The notes under the pieces were generated by a model, which saw nothing but the letters and a program-made list of their open reading frames with translations, had not been told where the DNA came from and searched no databases. From Pseudomonadales bacterium (GTDB taxonomy: Bacteria; Pseudomonadota; Gammaproteobacteria; Pseudomonadales; Halieaceae), in NCBI GenBank assembly GCA_024234675.1, contig JACKNU010000003.1, forward strand, positions 186,001 to 250,000: DNA of 64,000 nucleotides. Direction: 5' to 3'. Positions 33,910 to 42,710 of the stretch are shown here, in pieces. Every line of letters begins with the position of its first letter. Positions within the stretch are counted from its first letter, which is position 1. The translations under genes were made by a program, and so were the position numbers.

Positions 33910-34869
33910 CTAGAGCAGCTCCATGATCCGCCGGGCGGCTGCATAGGCGGTAGTCTCGTTGTGTTCCACCTGCTGTTCCAGCTGCGGCAGCAGTCGATTC
34001 ACCGCCGGGTTCTGTTTCAGGCGCAACAACACCATCTCCTGGACCAGCTGGCGCATCCAGTCGAGATTCTGGTGGGCCCGCTTGGCGGTGAAGGACTTCT
34101 CCTCGACGGCCTGGAAGTAATAGTCCAGCACCATGCCCCACACCGCGTCGATGTTGCGCGACTTGAGCGCGGAGCAAGTCATCACCCGCGGCGTCCAGAA
34201 GCTGGTGTGTCGCAACAGGCTCATGGCGCTGGTGTAGTGGCTCTTGCTCTGCTTTGCCAGGTTTTCACTTTCACCGTCGGCCTTGTTGATCACCAGCGCG
34301 TCCGCCAGCTCCAGGATACCCTTCTTGATGCCCTGCAACTCGTCGCCGCCGCCGGGCAGCATCAGCACCATGAAGAAATCCACCATGCCGGCCACCTGGT
34401 ACTCGCTCTGGCCCACCCCGACGGTCTCCACCAGGATCACGTCGTAGCCCGCCGCCTCGCACAGCAGCATGGTCTCGCGGGTTTTCTGGGCCACGCCGCC
34501 CAGGGCGCCCTCCGAGGGCGAGGGCCGGATGAAGGCCTCTTCCCGCCGCGACAGTTCTTCCATCCGGGTCTTGTCCCCCAGGATGGAACCACCGGCCAGC
34601 GGCGAGCTGGGATCCACCGCCAGCACCGCCACCCGCTTGCCCTGCTCTATAAGGTGCAGGCCGAAGGCCTCGATAAAGGTGGACTTGCCGACACCCGGCA
34701 CCCCGGTGATGCCGATGCGGATACTGTTGCCACTGTGGGGCAGCACCTGCTCGAGTATGTCCTGGGCTTGCTCGCGATGGCTATCCAGCTTGCTCTCCAC
34801 CAGGGTGATGGCCTTGGCGAGGGCGCGGCGGTTGCCGTCGAGTAATGGCTGTAAATCGAAAGGCTTCAT
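33910..34869 (-). CDS. meaB: MeaB/ArgK-type GTPase (methylmalonyl-CoA mutase chaperone)
   Basis: The 319-residue protein is a MeaB-family G3E-like GTPase. It has the P-loop GITGVPGVGKSTF, the VLAVDPSSPLAGGSILGDKTRM switch, VETVGVGQSEYQ and VINKADGE (NKxD). It is expected to protect and reload the B12 cofactor of methylmalonyl-CoA mutase. The ATG at 34869 gives the family N terminus (MKPFDLQPLLDGNRRALAKAITLVES); the open frame upstream of it runs through a palindromic repeat and is non-coding. The ribosome site is weak. About 515 bases with two large palindromes separate it from the mutase gene, so it may need its own promoter. Confidence 0.93.
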   Translation of the reverse strand: MKPFDLQPLLDGNRRALAKAITLVESKLDSHREQAQDILEQVLPHSGNSIRIGITGVPGVGKSTFIEAFGLHLIEQGKRVAVLAVDPSSPLAGGSILGDKTRMEELSRREEAFIRPSPSEGALGGVAQKTRETMLLCEAAGYDVILVETVGVGQSEYQVAGMVDFFMVLMLPGGGDELQGIKKGILELADALVINKADGESENLAKQSKSHYTSAMSLLRHTSFWTPRVMTCSALKSRNIDAVWGMVLDYYFQAVEEKSFTAKRAHQNLDWMRQLVQEMVLLRLKQNPAVNRLLPQLEQQVEHNETTAYAAARRIMELL

Positions 34870-34929
34870 CGAGACGAGGTTAAACCTGCCCGGGATATTT
34901 TCGTCCGTGCGCTCCAATCGCGCCTCGCC

Positions 34930-35032
34930 AGTGGATTTACCCTTGGCGGAAACGCCAAAAGGCGTACATCCGTGTACAGGCTCGGCGGCCGCCGTCCATG
35001 GCGGCCGACGTTCCGCCAAGGGTAAATCCACT
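34930..35032. repeat. 103-base palindromic repeat element, copy 1
   Basis: The ends are a perfect 22-base inverted repeat: 34930-34951 (beginning AGTGGATTTACCC) and 35011-35032. The inside holds further small inverted repeats: ACGCC/GGCGT, GTACA..TGTAC and GGCCGCC..GGCGGCC. The inner ~60 bases are the reverse complement of the inner part of copy 2 (35208-35308) with few changes. No gene is encoded. It looks like a non-autonomous mobile or REP-type hairpin element. Confidence 0.85.
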
Positions 35033-35207
35033 GCCAAGTCGCTCCCATGGGTCCTTTATCCAAAACTGATCGCAGAACGAAAAATCCCAAGACTCCGGGC
35101 GCTATTTGTCTCGCTCCCACAATACTGTGATAGTACAGCCTTCCTGCCCACCTACCCAATACGAAGCTAACGCTCTAGCGAAGTACTGAGCGCCGTGACG
35201 TCAAGAG

Positions 35208-35308
35208 TGGGTTTGTCGGAACGTCGGCCGCCATGGACGGCGCGGGCCGCGCAGGTGACGCCGAGCCTGTACATGGACGTACGCTTTTTGGCGTTTCCGA
35301 CAAACCCA
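35208..35308. repeat. 101-base palindromic repeat element, copy 2 (opposite orientation)
   Basis: The end stems are TGGGTTTGTCGGAA (from 35208) and TTCCGACAAACCCA (to 35308). They differ from the stems of copy 1, while the core is shared: ACGTCGGCCGCCATGGACGG, then GAGCCTGTACA, GTACGC and TTTTGGCGT. Core conservation with differing but self-complementary ends suggests selection on the folded structure. The 175 bases between the copies hold no gene that I can support. Confidence 0.85.
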
Positions 35309-35384
35309 GGTCCGGGACCGCGGTGCGGCATCATGCGCTGCTGGCAATTCTGCGGGCGCCTGTACCATTTACCGGTTCCTGCGC

Positions 35385-37544
35385 TCAGCCAGCCTGCGCC
35401 GCGTTCACCGCATCCAGCACTTCCCGAGCACACACGGGAATCGGCGTACCCGGTCCGAAAATGCACTTCACACCGGCTTTGTAGAGGAATTCGTAATCCT
35501 GCCTCGGGATCACCCCGCCGGCGATCACCACGATATCCTCCGCGCCCTGCTTCTTGAGTTCTTCCACCAATTGCGGCACCAGCGTCTTGTGGCCGGCGGC
35601 GAGGGAAGAGGCGCCTACCACGTGGACATCGTTTTCGATGGCCTGGCGCGCGACCTCCTCCGGGGTGGAGAACATGGGGGACAGGTCGATGTCGAAACCC
35701 ACGTCGGCAAAGGCCGTGGCCACCACCTTGGCGCCGCGGTCGTGACCGTCCTGGCCCATCTTGCACACCAGCATGCGCGGGCGGCGGCCGTGGGCGGCCA
35801 CGAAATCATCGATGTCCTTGCTGATGCCCTGCCAGTTTTCGTCCTGGGCGAAGGCCGAGCCGTAGACACCGGATACGGTCTGGGCCTGGGCGTTGAAACG
35901 GCCGAATTCTCTTTCCATGGCGAAAGAAATCTCCCCGACTGTAGCGCGCCGGCGGGTCGCCTCGATAGCCAGTTCCAGCAGGTTGCCCTTGCCGCTGGCC
36001 GCGCACTGGTAAATGTCCTCGAGTATGGCCTCGACCACCGCCTCGTCGCGACTTTCCCGCACCGCCGCCAGCCGCTTCAGCTGGGCCTCGCGCACGGCCT
36101 GGTTGTCGATATCGAGAATCTCCACGGCGTCCTGCTCATCGCGCCGATACTTGTTGACGCCGACGATGACATCCTCGCCGCGGTCGATGCGAGCCTGCTT
36201 TTTGGCCGCGGCCTCCTCGATGCGCAACTTGGGCATACCGGTCTCGATGGCCTTGGCCATGCCGCCCGCCTGCTCCACTTCCTCGATCAGTTCCCAGGCC
36301 TTGTCGGCGATATCCTGGGTGAGGCTCTCCATCATGTAGGAGCCGCCCCAGGGATCCACCACCTTGGTGATGCCGGTTTCTTCCTGAATCACCAGCTGGG
36401 TGTTGCGGGCGATGCGGGCGGAAAACTCGGTGGGCAGGGCGATGGCCTCGTCCAGGGCATTGGTGTGCAGGGACTGGGTGCCGCCGAAGACGGCGGCCAT
36501 GGCCTCGATGGTGGTGCGCACCACGTTGTTGTAGGGGTCCTGCTCGGTGAGCGACCAGCCGGAGGTCTGGCTGTGGGTGCGCAGCATGGAGCTCTTGGGA
36601 TTCTGCGGCTTGAATTCGCTGACGATGCGCGCCCACAACAGGCGCGCAGCGCGCATCTTGGCGATTTCCATGTAGAAATTCATACCGATGCCCCAGAAAA
36701 AGGACAGGCGCGGCGCGAAATCGTCGATGCCCAGGCCGGCGGCGATGGCGGTGCGGATATATTCCTTGCCGTCTGCCAGGGTGTAGGCCAGCTCCAGGGC
36801 GGCGTTCGCCCCGGCCTCCTGAATGTGGTAACCGGAGATGGAGATGGTGTTGAAGCGCGGCATGTGGCTGGAGCAGTAGGCGATGATATCGCCGATAATC
36901 TTCATGCTGGGCGCGGGCGGATAGATATAGGTGTTGCGCACCATGAATTCTTTCAGGATATCGTTCTGGATGGTGCCGGTGAGCTGTTCCTGCGACACGC
37001 CCTGCTCCTCGGCGGCCACGATATAACCCGCCAGCACCGGCAGCACGGCACCGTTCATGGTCATGGAGACGGATACCTTGTCCAGCGGGATCTGGTCGAA
37101 CAGGATCTTCATGTCCTCCACCGAATCGATGGCCACCCCGGCCTTGCCCACATCGCCCGTTACCCGCGGGTGATCCGAGTCGTAACCGCGGTGGGTGGCG
37201 AGGTCGAAGGCCACGGAGATGCCCTGGCCACCGCCGGCCAGCGCCTTGCGGTAAAAGGCATTGGACTCCTCGGCGGTGGAGAAGCCGGCGTACTGGCGAA
37301 TGGTCCAGGGGCGGCCGGCATACATGGTGGCCTGGGGGCCGCGGATATAGGGGGCCAGGCCCGGCATGGTGTCGGTGTAGGGCAGGTCCTGCACATCGGC
37401 GGCCGTATACAGCGGCTTGACCGGGATATCTTCCGCGGTATGCCACACCAGCTCGTCCAGGCTCTTGCCGCGCAGCTGCTTGCTGGCCAGTTCGCGCCAG
37501 TGGTCCACGGTTGCCTTGCTCTTATCGTAAATCTTGTCGCTCAT
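35385..37544 (-). CDS. Methylmalonyl-CoA mutase (adenosylcobalamin-dependent)
   Basis: This enzyme converts (R)-methylmalonyl-CoA to succinyl-CoA. The 719-residue chain is the full-length catalytic mutase. It has the N-terminal substrate channel (GPQATMYAGRPWTIRQYAGFSTAEESN), AFDLATHRGYDSDHPRVTGDVGKAGVAIDSVEDM, and the C-terminal B12 domain with D599-G-H601-D-R-G (DxHxxG). Residues RPWTIRQY agree with methylmalonyl- rather than ethylmalonyl-CoA mutase. It is the fourth gene of a leftward operon after the two carboxylase subunits and the epimerase, with 21 bases from the epimerase stop. It completes the conversion of propionyl-CoA to succinyl-CoA. Confidence 0.96.
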   Translation of the reverse strand: MSDKIYDKSKATVDHWRELASKQLRGKSLDELVWHTAEDIPVKPLYTAADVQDLPYTDTMPGLAPYIRGPQATMYAGRPWTIRQYAGFSTAEESNAFYRKALAGGGQGISVAFDLATHRGYDSDHPRVTGDVGKAGVAIDSVEDMKILFDQIPLDKVSVSMTMNGAVLPVLAGYIVAAEEQGVSQEQLTGTIQNDILKEFMVRNTYIYPPAPSMKIIGDIIAYCSSHMPRFNTISISGYHIQEAGANAALELAYTLADGKEYIRTAIAAGLGIDDFAPRLSFFWGIGMNFYMEIAKMRAARLLWARIVSEFKPQNPKSSMLRTHSQTSGWSLTEQDPYNNVVRTTIEAMAAVFGGTQSLHTNALDEAIALPTEFSARIARNTQLVIQEETGITKVVDPWGGSYMMESLTQDIADKAWELIEEVEQAGGMAKAIETGMPKLRIEEAAAKKQARIDRGEDVIVGVNKYRRDEQDAVEILDIDNQAVREAQLKRLAAVRESRDEAVVEAILEDIYQCAASGKGNLLELAIEATRRRATVGEISFAMEREFGRFNAQAQTVSGVYGSAFAQDENWQGISKDIDDFVAAHGRRPRMLVCKMGQDGHDRGAKVVATAFADVGFDIDLSPMFSTPEEVARQAIENDVHVVGASSLAAGHKTLVPQLVEELKKQGAEDIVVIAGGVIPRQDYEFLYKAGVKCIFGPGTPIPVCAREVLDAVNAAQAG

Positions 37545-37565
37545 GGTGAGTCCTCGCCAACGCGC

Positions 37566-37976
37566 TCAGTGATCCGCGGCGGGCTGGTTGATCTCGATCA
37601 GCACGCCGTCACAGCTCCTGGGATGGATAAAGATTGCCAGGGAGTTATGCGCTCCAAGGATGGGGCCGTCGGAGAGAAACTGGTAGCCCTTGGCCTTGAG
37701 CCTGGCAATATCTTCCTCGATGTTGTCCGAGCGGAAGCACAGGTGGTGCAGGCCGCCCCCTTTCTTCTCCAGGTACTTGGCGATCGGGCCGCCACCATCC
37801 AGGGGATGTACCAGCTCGATACTGGTTGGCGGCAGCGGGAAGAATGCGGTGGAGGTCTTGGCCTCGGCGACGTCCTCAGTGCCTTCAAACGGCAGTCCGA
37901 AGTCCTTCATGAAACGCTCGATAGCCTTGTTCAGGTCGGGGACCGCGATGGCGATATGATCCAGGGCTGTAATCAT
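37566..37976 (-). CDS. Methylmalonyl-CoA/ethylmalonyl-CoA epimerase
   Basis: The 136-residue VOC-fold epimerase interconverts the 2R and 2S forms of methylmalonyl-CoA; homologues also act on ethylmalonyl-CoA. Family features are the start LDHIAIAVPDLNKAIERF (metal-ligand His in D-H-I), ELVHPLD, GGGLHHLCFRSDNIEEDIARLKAKG and the metal-ligand Glu in GVLIEINQ near the C terminus. The enzyme could serve both this operon and the ethylmalonyl-CoA operon. It lies between the large carboxylase gene (11-base gap) and the mutase. Confidence 0.95.
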   Translation of the reverse strand: MITALDHIAIAVPDLNKAIERFMKDFGLPFEGTEDVAEAKTSTAFFPLPPTSIELVHPLDGGGPIAKYLEKKGGGLHHLCFRSDNIEEDIARLKAKGYQFLSDGPILGAHNSLAIFIHPRSCDGVLIEINQPAADH

Positions 37977-37987
37977 CTGCTGCTCTC

Positions 37988-40804
37988 CTACAACTGCCGT
38001 AAAAATCCGTCGGTGACTTCGCGCCGCCTGGCCGCGATATCCTCGGCGGACTCCACCACCACGCGCTCGTCGGGCGAGATCTTGAAGATGGCCTGGCCCT
38101 TCCTGATGATGGAGCCGTCGGTATCCACCAGCACTTTCTCGATGGTGCCCGCGAAAGGCGCGTAATACTTGTTGAACATTTTCATCACTTCGACAATGAA
38201 CAGCGGGTCGCCCGCGTTGAAGTGGTCGCCCTCCTGCACATAGGGCTCGTGCTCGGGGGTTTCCCGGGAGTAGAACATACCGCCGCTCTCCGCCAGGATC
38301 TCGTCGGACTTGGCCGTGGGCGGCGGCACCAGTACCTTGGCCATCGCTTTCTGCAGCTCGGCGTCGTTCAGCCGCTGGGGAATATGGATGGTCAGGTCCG
38401 GGTTGACCCGCAACTCATAGAAACCGGTGGCCTCGGCAATGCTGGGCAACAGGGCGATGATGTCCGCGCCTGCCTGGAAGCCCACGTGGGCGCTGCGCAC
38501 GCGGGTCCACATCGCATCGTCAAAGCCCTCGGGCGCCTCGTCTTCGCCGAGCATGGAACACAATTCGACCCAATCAGCCGCATTGAGGCGGTTATTGAGT
38601 TCGTCGTAGAAGTCGATCGCTTCCTGCAGTATGCGGTTGTCGTGATCCCAGATCATGGCGGCAGCCGGGGGGCGATCACCGGGCACATAATCCATGTTGA
38701 GATAGTGGTAGGTATCGGCAAGCAGCTGCAGCGGATTCTCGTTCCAGCAGATTTTGCCCTCTATGATGGTGTAGCAATCGCGGTTGATGCTGAGCCAGCC
38801 GCTGAGCATATGGGGCTCCCCGAGCAGGAACTGCAGGGGGCGCAACAACAGGGTCTCCTTGAGCTGCAGGGTCTCCGCCAGCGCGTGCGCCGCCTCGCCC
38901 TCCTGGCCGGCCATGGCCACCTTGCAGATGGATTTATAGGCGTAGGCGAGGTCCAGGTTGTTGGCCTGGCGCTTCAACTCACCGACAGCGGTGAGGTAGG
39001 GCACGATGAAGCGGGTGGTGGGCCGCGCGTTCACATTCTGGGCGATAAACCAGTTCACCAGCCCGTAGTGAAACTCGAGGTTGGTGGCAAGGTCCTGGCC
39101 GCGCATGCGGGTCTGGCGAATGACTTCGGCCATGTGCTGGTAAGTCGCCAGGCGGGTGTCGCCCACCGTCAGCAACAGGGCAATATTGGAATCGTAAGCC
39201 CCCGCCAGGGTGTACTTCATGAACACATCGGTGTCCGGGTTGTGGAGGCTGATGCCCTGGTCGTCGCGGATCTCACCCTCGATAGCATCGCTCCAGGACT
39301 CGATGACCCCACCGGCATGGGGCTGCAGCGCCTGGTTGGTGGCGTTGAGGCGCGCCTCGACGCTGTCGTTGTTGCGCACCAGGCGTTCGGGCTTGGGCAG
39401 TTTTTTGCCGTGGGCTGCGAGCAGCACCATCGCCTCTACCAGGGACTCCACGACAAAGTTATCCTCGCGGTCATCAGGATTGCTGAACTTCAGCGAATAG
39501 CACAGCTCAGTGACCCGGTGCTCCACCTGGATGCGGGTATTCATCTCCATGAAGAAGTGCTTGTCGCGATCGACGATACACTCGAAGGTGGACACGGAGT
39601 CCAGGCCCACAGCCTCGCCAAAACGCGCGGACTGCTCTTCCATGGCCTCCAGCGTGGCGAGGTCCTGGCGCAGCACCCGGGCCTCTTCCTGCTGGCCACT
39701 GCGCTCGGCTTCGGCGATAGCCGCCTGCAGGGACTCCACCGTCACCGACACCTCGAGCAGCTTCTGCTCGTGCATTTGCAGGGAGCAGTCGCGGCCGCCC
39801 ATGCTCATGCTCCACACACCATTGCCTATGGCCTGTATTTCCATGTGCCGGGTGGTCTCGATGTTCAGCTCCACCAGCACGTTCTTGTTGTCGCCGACCC
39901 CGGTGGTCTTCACCTCGTTGAGGATTTCCCGCACCATTTCCGCGGTGCGCGAGGCCTCGCCGATACCCAGGATGCGCTGGCCCTTGCCACCGCCACCGCT
40001 GATGGCCTTGAGGCGGACCCGGTTGTCGGGGTACTCCCGGGCCATCTTCTCGACCGCCTCGGTGAGGGTGTCGCACAGTTCCGCCACCGTGTAGAGGTCT
40101 ATGCCCTTGTCATAGGAGGCCGCCAGTACCAGGTCGGCCTTGTCCTCCAGTGAGACGGCTTCGTCGTCCAGGCTGGCCGGGTCTACAGCCAGCTTCTGGT
40201 CCGCCACGAGTTTCTTCAAGGCAGCCACGTCGGGGTGTTTTTTCAACAGCGTGAGGGCGGTGCCGTTGTCGATGCCCGGCGTCACGGACACACCGGTTTT
40301 CAGGGCGGTGCGCTTGGCCTCGTCCTTGAGCCCGGCATCGTGAACGGTGCGGGAGCAGGGCCCGATAAAGGTCAGCCCTGCCTGCTCCATGGCGGCAACC
40401 ATGGTCTCGTCCTCGGCCATGAAGCCGTAGCCGGCGAAGATCGAGTTGTAGTTGTTGTCCCGGGCGATGTTGATGATCTGGCGGATACGCTGCTCGCGCT
40501 CCTCCTTGTTGGCGCCGCTGTAATCCGGCACCCGATGAACCCGGTCGGGGTCCGTCAGGGAACGCAGTTCCGGCGCCAGGGCATTGCGATAGACGATGGA
40601 GTCTTTTTCCGACAACAGGATCCCGTAGTGCTCGATACCCATCTCGGAGAAAACATCCATGGCCTCCTTGCGGATGGGACCGCGGCAGATAATCAGCGGC
40701 CGCATGTGCGTGCAGTCGAACTGGCTCACCCATGCGCTGGGGCTGCGCCCCAGCCTGCGATCGCGATGAATGAGCGGGTTTTGCAGGTAATATTCGTTGG
40801 ACAC
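37988..40804 (-). CDS. Large biotin carboxylase / biotin carrier subunit of an acyl-CoA carboxylase
   Basis: The enzyme carboxylates biotin with ATP and bicarbonate; the partner subunit then carboxylates acyl-CoA, here probably propionyl-CoA. The 938-residue chain holds an N-terminal biotin carboxylase domain (SIFAGYGFMAEDETMVAAMEQAG, the ATP loop SGGGGKGQR, EMNTRIQVEHRVTE), a long middle region and a C-terminal biotinyl domain with E872-V-M-K875-M. It is much longer than usual propionyl-CoA carboxylase alpha chains (about 670). It has an insertion around residues 190-230 of the ATP-grasp region. The EVMKM biotin site (normally EAMKM) is the form found in eukaryotic acetyl-CoA carboxylases. 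Operon context argues for propionyl-CoA; acetyl-CoA cannot be excluded. Confidence 0.88.
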   Translation of the reverse strand: MSNEYYLQNPLIHRDRRLGRSPSAWVSQFDCTHMRPLIICRGPIRKEAMDVFSEMGIEHYGILLSEKDSIVYRNALAPELRSLTDPDRVHRVPDYSGANKEEREQRIRQIINIARDNNYNSIFAGYGFMAEDETMVAAMEQAGLTFIGPCSRTVHDAGLKDEAKRTALKTGVSVTPGIDNGTALTLLKKHPDVAALKKLVADQKLAVDPASLDDEAVSLEDKADLVLAASYDKGIDLYTVAELCDTLTEAVEKMAREYPDNRVRLKAISGGGGKGQRILGIGEASRTAEMVREILNEVKTTGVGDNKNVLVELNIETTRHMEIQAIGNGVWSMSMGGRDCSLQMHEQKLLEVSVTVESLQAAIAEAERSGQQEEARVLRQDLATLEAMEEQSARFGEAVGLDSVSTFECIVDRDKHFFMEMNTRIQVEHRVTELCYSLKFSNPDDREDNFVVESLVEAMVLLAAHGKKLPKPERLVRNNDSVEARLNATNQALQPHAGGVIESWSDAIEGEIRDDQGISLHNPDTDVFMKYTLAGAYDSNIALLLTVGDTRLATYQHMAEVIRQTRMRGQDLATNLEFHYGLVNWFIAQNVNARPTTRFIVPYLTAVGELKRQANNLDLAYAYKSICKVAMAGQEGEAAHALAETLQLKETLLLRPLQFLLGEPHMLSGWLSINRDCYTIIEGKICWNENPLQLLADTYHYLNMDYVPGDRPPAAAMIWDHDNRILQEAIDFYDELNNRLNAADWVELCSMLGEDEAPEGFDDAMWTRVRSAHVGFQAGADIIALLPSIAEATGFYELRVNPDLTIHIPQRLNDAELQKAMAKVLVPPPTAKSDEILAESGGMFYSRETPEHEPYVQEGDHFNAGDPLFIVEVMKMFNKYYAPFAGTIEKVLVDTDGSIIRKGQAIFKISPDERVVVESAEDIAARRREVTDGFLRQL

Positions 40805-40842
40805 GCCTGGGTTCCTCGGTTAGGTCTGTTGGCCGGGCCGGA

Positions 40843-42576
40843 TCAGTGGAATTCGCGCTGCACCGACTGCATCGGGCCGGGCTGGTAGCGGCGCAGGTAG
40901 AAGGCCATATTTTCCGCCAGCACCTGGCGCAGGTCGGAGGGCATCACGATCTGCGAGATGGAACCCAGGCTCAGGGCCTCATTGGGGTTCATCAACTCCT
41001 GCTCGTAGCGTTTTGCCAACAGCGCCTCCTCGGTCTTGACCCAGGCGCCGACGATCTCCCCGGCCGCTTGCGTCGCCTGCTCTTCGGACAGGCCGGCAGC
41101 GACCTGGGCGGCGGCCTCGGCCTTGATCCTTGCAGGCACCGAGCCGCGAATCTTTTTCAGTTCGTCCTTGTAGACGTACTCGACGCCGGCGGGCCCCATC
41201 ACCGCCACCCGGGTGGTGGGTAGCGCCACCACGAAGTCGGCCCCCACGGCGATGCTGTTGAAGGCGGCGTAGGCGCCGCCGTAGGCATTGCGCACCAGCA
41301 CCAGGAAGCGCGGCGTGCGCAGGTCCACGATCGCGTCGAGCATGGCGCGCCCGGCCTGCACGATACCGCCGCTCTCCTGCTCGCGACCCGGCAGGAAGCC
41401 GGTGGTGTCCTCCAGGAAGATCACCGGGATGTTGTACAGGTTGCAGAAGCGGATAAAACGCGCGTTCTTGTAGGCCGCATCGATATCCACCTGACCCGAG
41501 GCCACGGCTGAGTTATTGGCTACGAAGCCGATCACATTGCCGCCCATGCGACCCAGCGCCGTCACGGTATTGCGGGCCCGGTCCGGCTGGATTTCCAGGA
41601 AGTCGCCGTGGTCGCACAGCTGCTGGATCAGGATGGTGACATCGATCGGAGTATTGAAGCCGGTGGGAGAGTTGAAGGCCTTCTTGAGGAGGATATCGAT
41701 ATCCCAGGTCTTGCGGGTGATGGGGTCGGAGCTGGGCTCATAGGGCGCCAGTTCACCGTTGTAGCTGGGCAGGTAGTTGAGCAGCGCCCGCACCTTGCGC
41801 AGGGCCGCCACCTCGTCCTTGACCACGAAGTCGGTCACCCCGCTCTGGCTGTGCACGCCGGGGCCGCCCAGTTCGTCCGGGGTGACGTCCTCGCCCAACA
41901 CGGATTTGACCACGCCGGGCCCGGTCAGGCCGAAGAAGGTCTCGTTGGGCTGGATCAGGAAACTGCCCTGCCGCGGCAGGTAGGAGCCGCCGCCGGCGTT
42001 GAAGCCGAACATACACATGATGCTGGGCACGATGCCACTGATCTTGCGCAGCGCCGCGAAGGCCTCCGCATAGCCATCCAGGCCGCCCACGCCGGCGGGG
42101 ATGTAGGCGCCGGCACTGTCGTTGATGCCCACCACCGGGATGCGCTGGCGCGCGGCGAGTTCGAACAGTCGGGCCAGCTTCTCGCCATTGGTCGCGTCCA
42201 TGGAACCGGCGCGCACGGTAAAATCGTGGCCGTACAGGGCCACGTCGCGCCCGTTCACCTTGATTATCGCCGTGACCAGCGAGGCGCCGTCCAGGTTGGG
42301 ACCCCAGTTCTGGTACAGCACCGTCGGCTCACCGTCGGCGAGAAAGCGGATACGCTCCCAGATTGTCATGCGGTTTTTCTGGTGCTGGCGCTGGACGTTC
42401 TTGACGCCGGCCGTCTGGTAGGGGCGCTGCTGCAGCTCCCAACCGGCCTTCAGGGACTCCTCGTAGGGACCCGGCGTCGAGGCGATCTGCCCCGGCACGG
42501 TGAAAGCCTGTTCATCCCGCTCGGCGAACGGATTTTCGAGAGTCGCAATGACCCCTGCCGGGCTTTGTGCATTCAT
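40843..42576 (-). CDS. Acyl-CoA carboxylase carboxyltransferase subunit (propionyl-CoA carboxylase beta-like)
   Basis: The 577-residue chain has two crotonase-fold carboxyltransferase halves. The N-terminal half shows VVGINDSAGAYIPAGVGGLDGY and FGFNAGGGSYLPRQGSF; the C-terminal half shows IPVIFLEDTTGFLPG, RNAYGGAYAAFNSIAVGADFVVALPTTRVAVMGPAG. It moves the carboxyl group from biotin to acyl-CoA. The usual chain is about 510-540 residues; an extra segment precedes the core (ENPFAERDEQAF...). The ATG at 42576 is preferred; the open frame from 42678 extends into the promoter region. It is the first gene of the leftward carboxylase-epimerase-mutase operon, divergent from the AtuA-like gene. Confidence 0.92.
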   Translation of the reverse strand: MNAQSPAGVIATLENPFAERDEQAFTVPGQIASTPGPYEESLKAGWELQQRPYQTAGVKNVQRQHQKNRMTIWERIRFLADGEPTVLYQNWGPNLDGASLVTAIIKVNGRDVALYGHDFTVRAGSMDATNGEKLARLFELAARQRIPVVGINDSAGAYIPAGVGGLDGYAEAFAALRKISGIVPSIMCMFGFNAGGGSYLPRQGSFLIQPNETFFGLTGPGVVKSVLGEDVTPDELGGPGVHSQSGVTDFVVKDEVAALRKVRALLNYLPSYNGELAPYEPSSDPITRKTWDIDILLKKAFNSPTGFNTPIDVTILIQQLCDHGDFLEIQPDRARNTVTALGRMGGNVIGFVANNSAVASGQVDIDAAYKNARFIRFCNLYNIPVIFLEDTTGFLPGREQESGGIVQAGRAMLDAIVDLRTPRFLVLVRNAYGGAYAAFNSIAVGADFVVALPTTRVAVMGPAGVEYVYKDELKKIRGSVPARIKAEAAAQVAAGLSEEQATQAAGEIVGAWVKTEEALLAKRYEQELMNPNEALSLGSISQIVMPSDLRQVLAENMAFYLRRYQPGPMQSVQREFH

Positions 42577-42710
42577 ATCAATCGTCCAATTTTCCGCTAG
42601 CGAATGATCCGGGCCCGAGGGGCCGAGTTCCGGCAGGTGAACCGCGACCGGGCCACTGGACCCGGTTCGCTGCCGCACTGGATTTGCATGTATTCAAGGG
42701 GAGGCATAGC

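Noticed and set aside
35571..38165. 864-codon open frame opposite the methylmalonyl-CoA mutase and epimerase
   Set aside because: Translation is low-complexity (His/Gly/Val-rich) and spans two well-supported genes on the other strand.
38222..40153. 643-codon open frame opposite the large biotin carboxylase gene
   Set aside because: Shadow frame with skewed composition and no domain; the minus-strand carboxylase is certain from ATP-grasp and biotin motifs.
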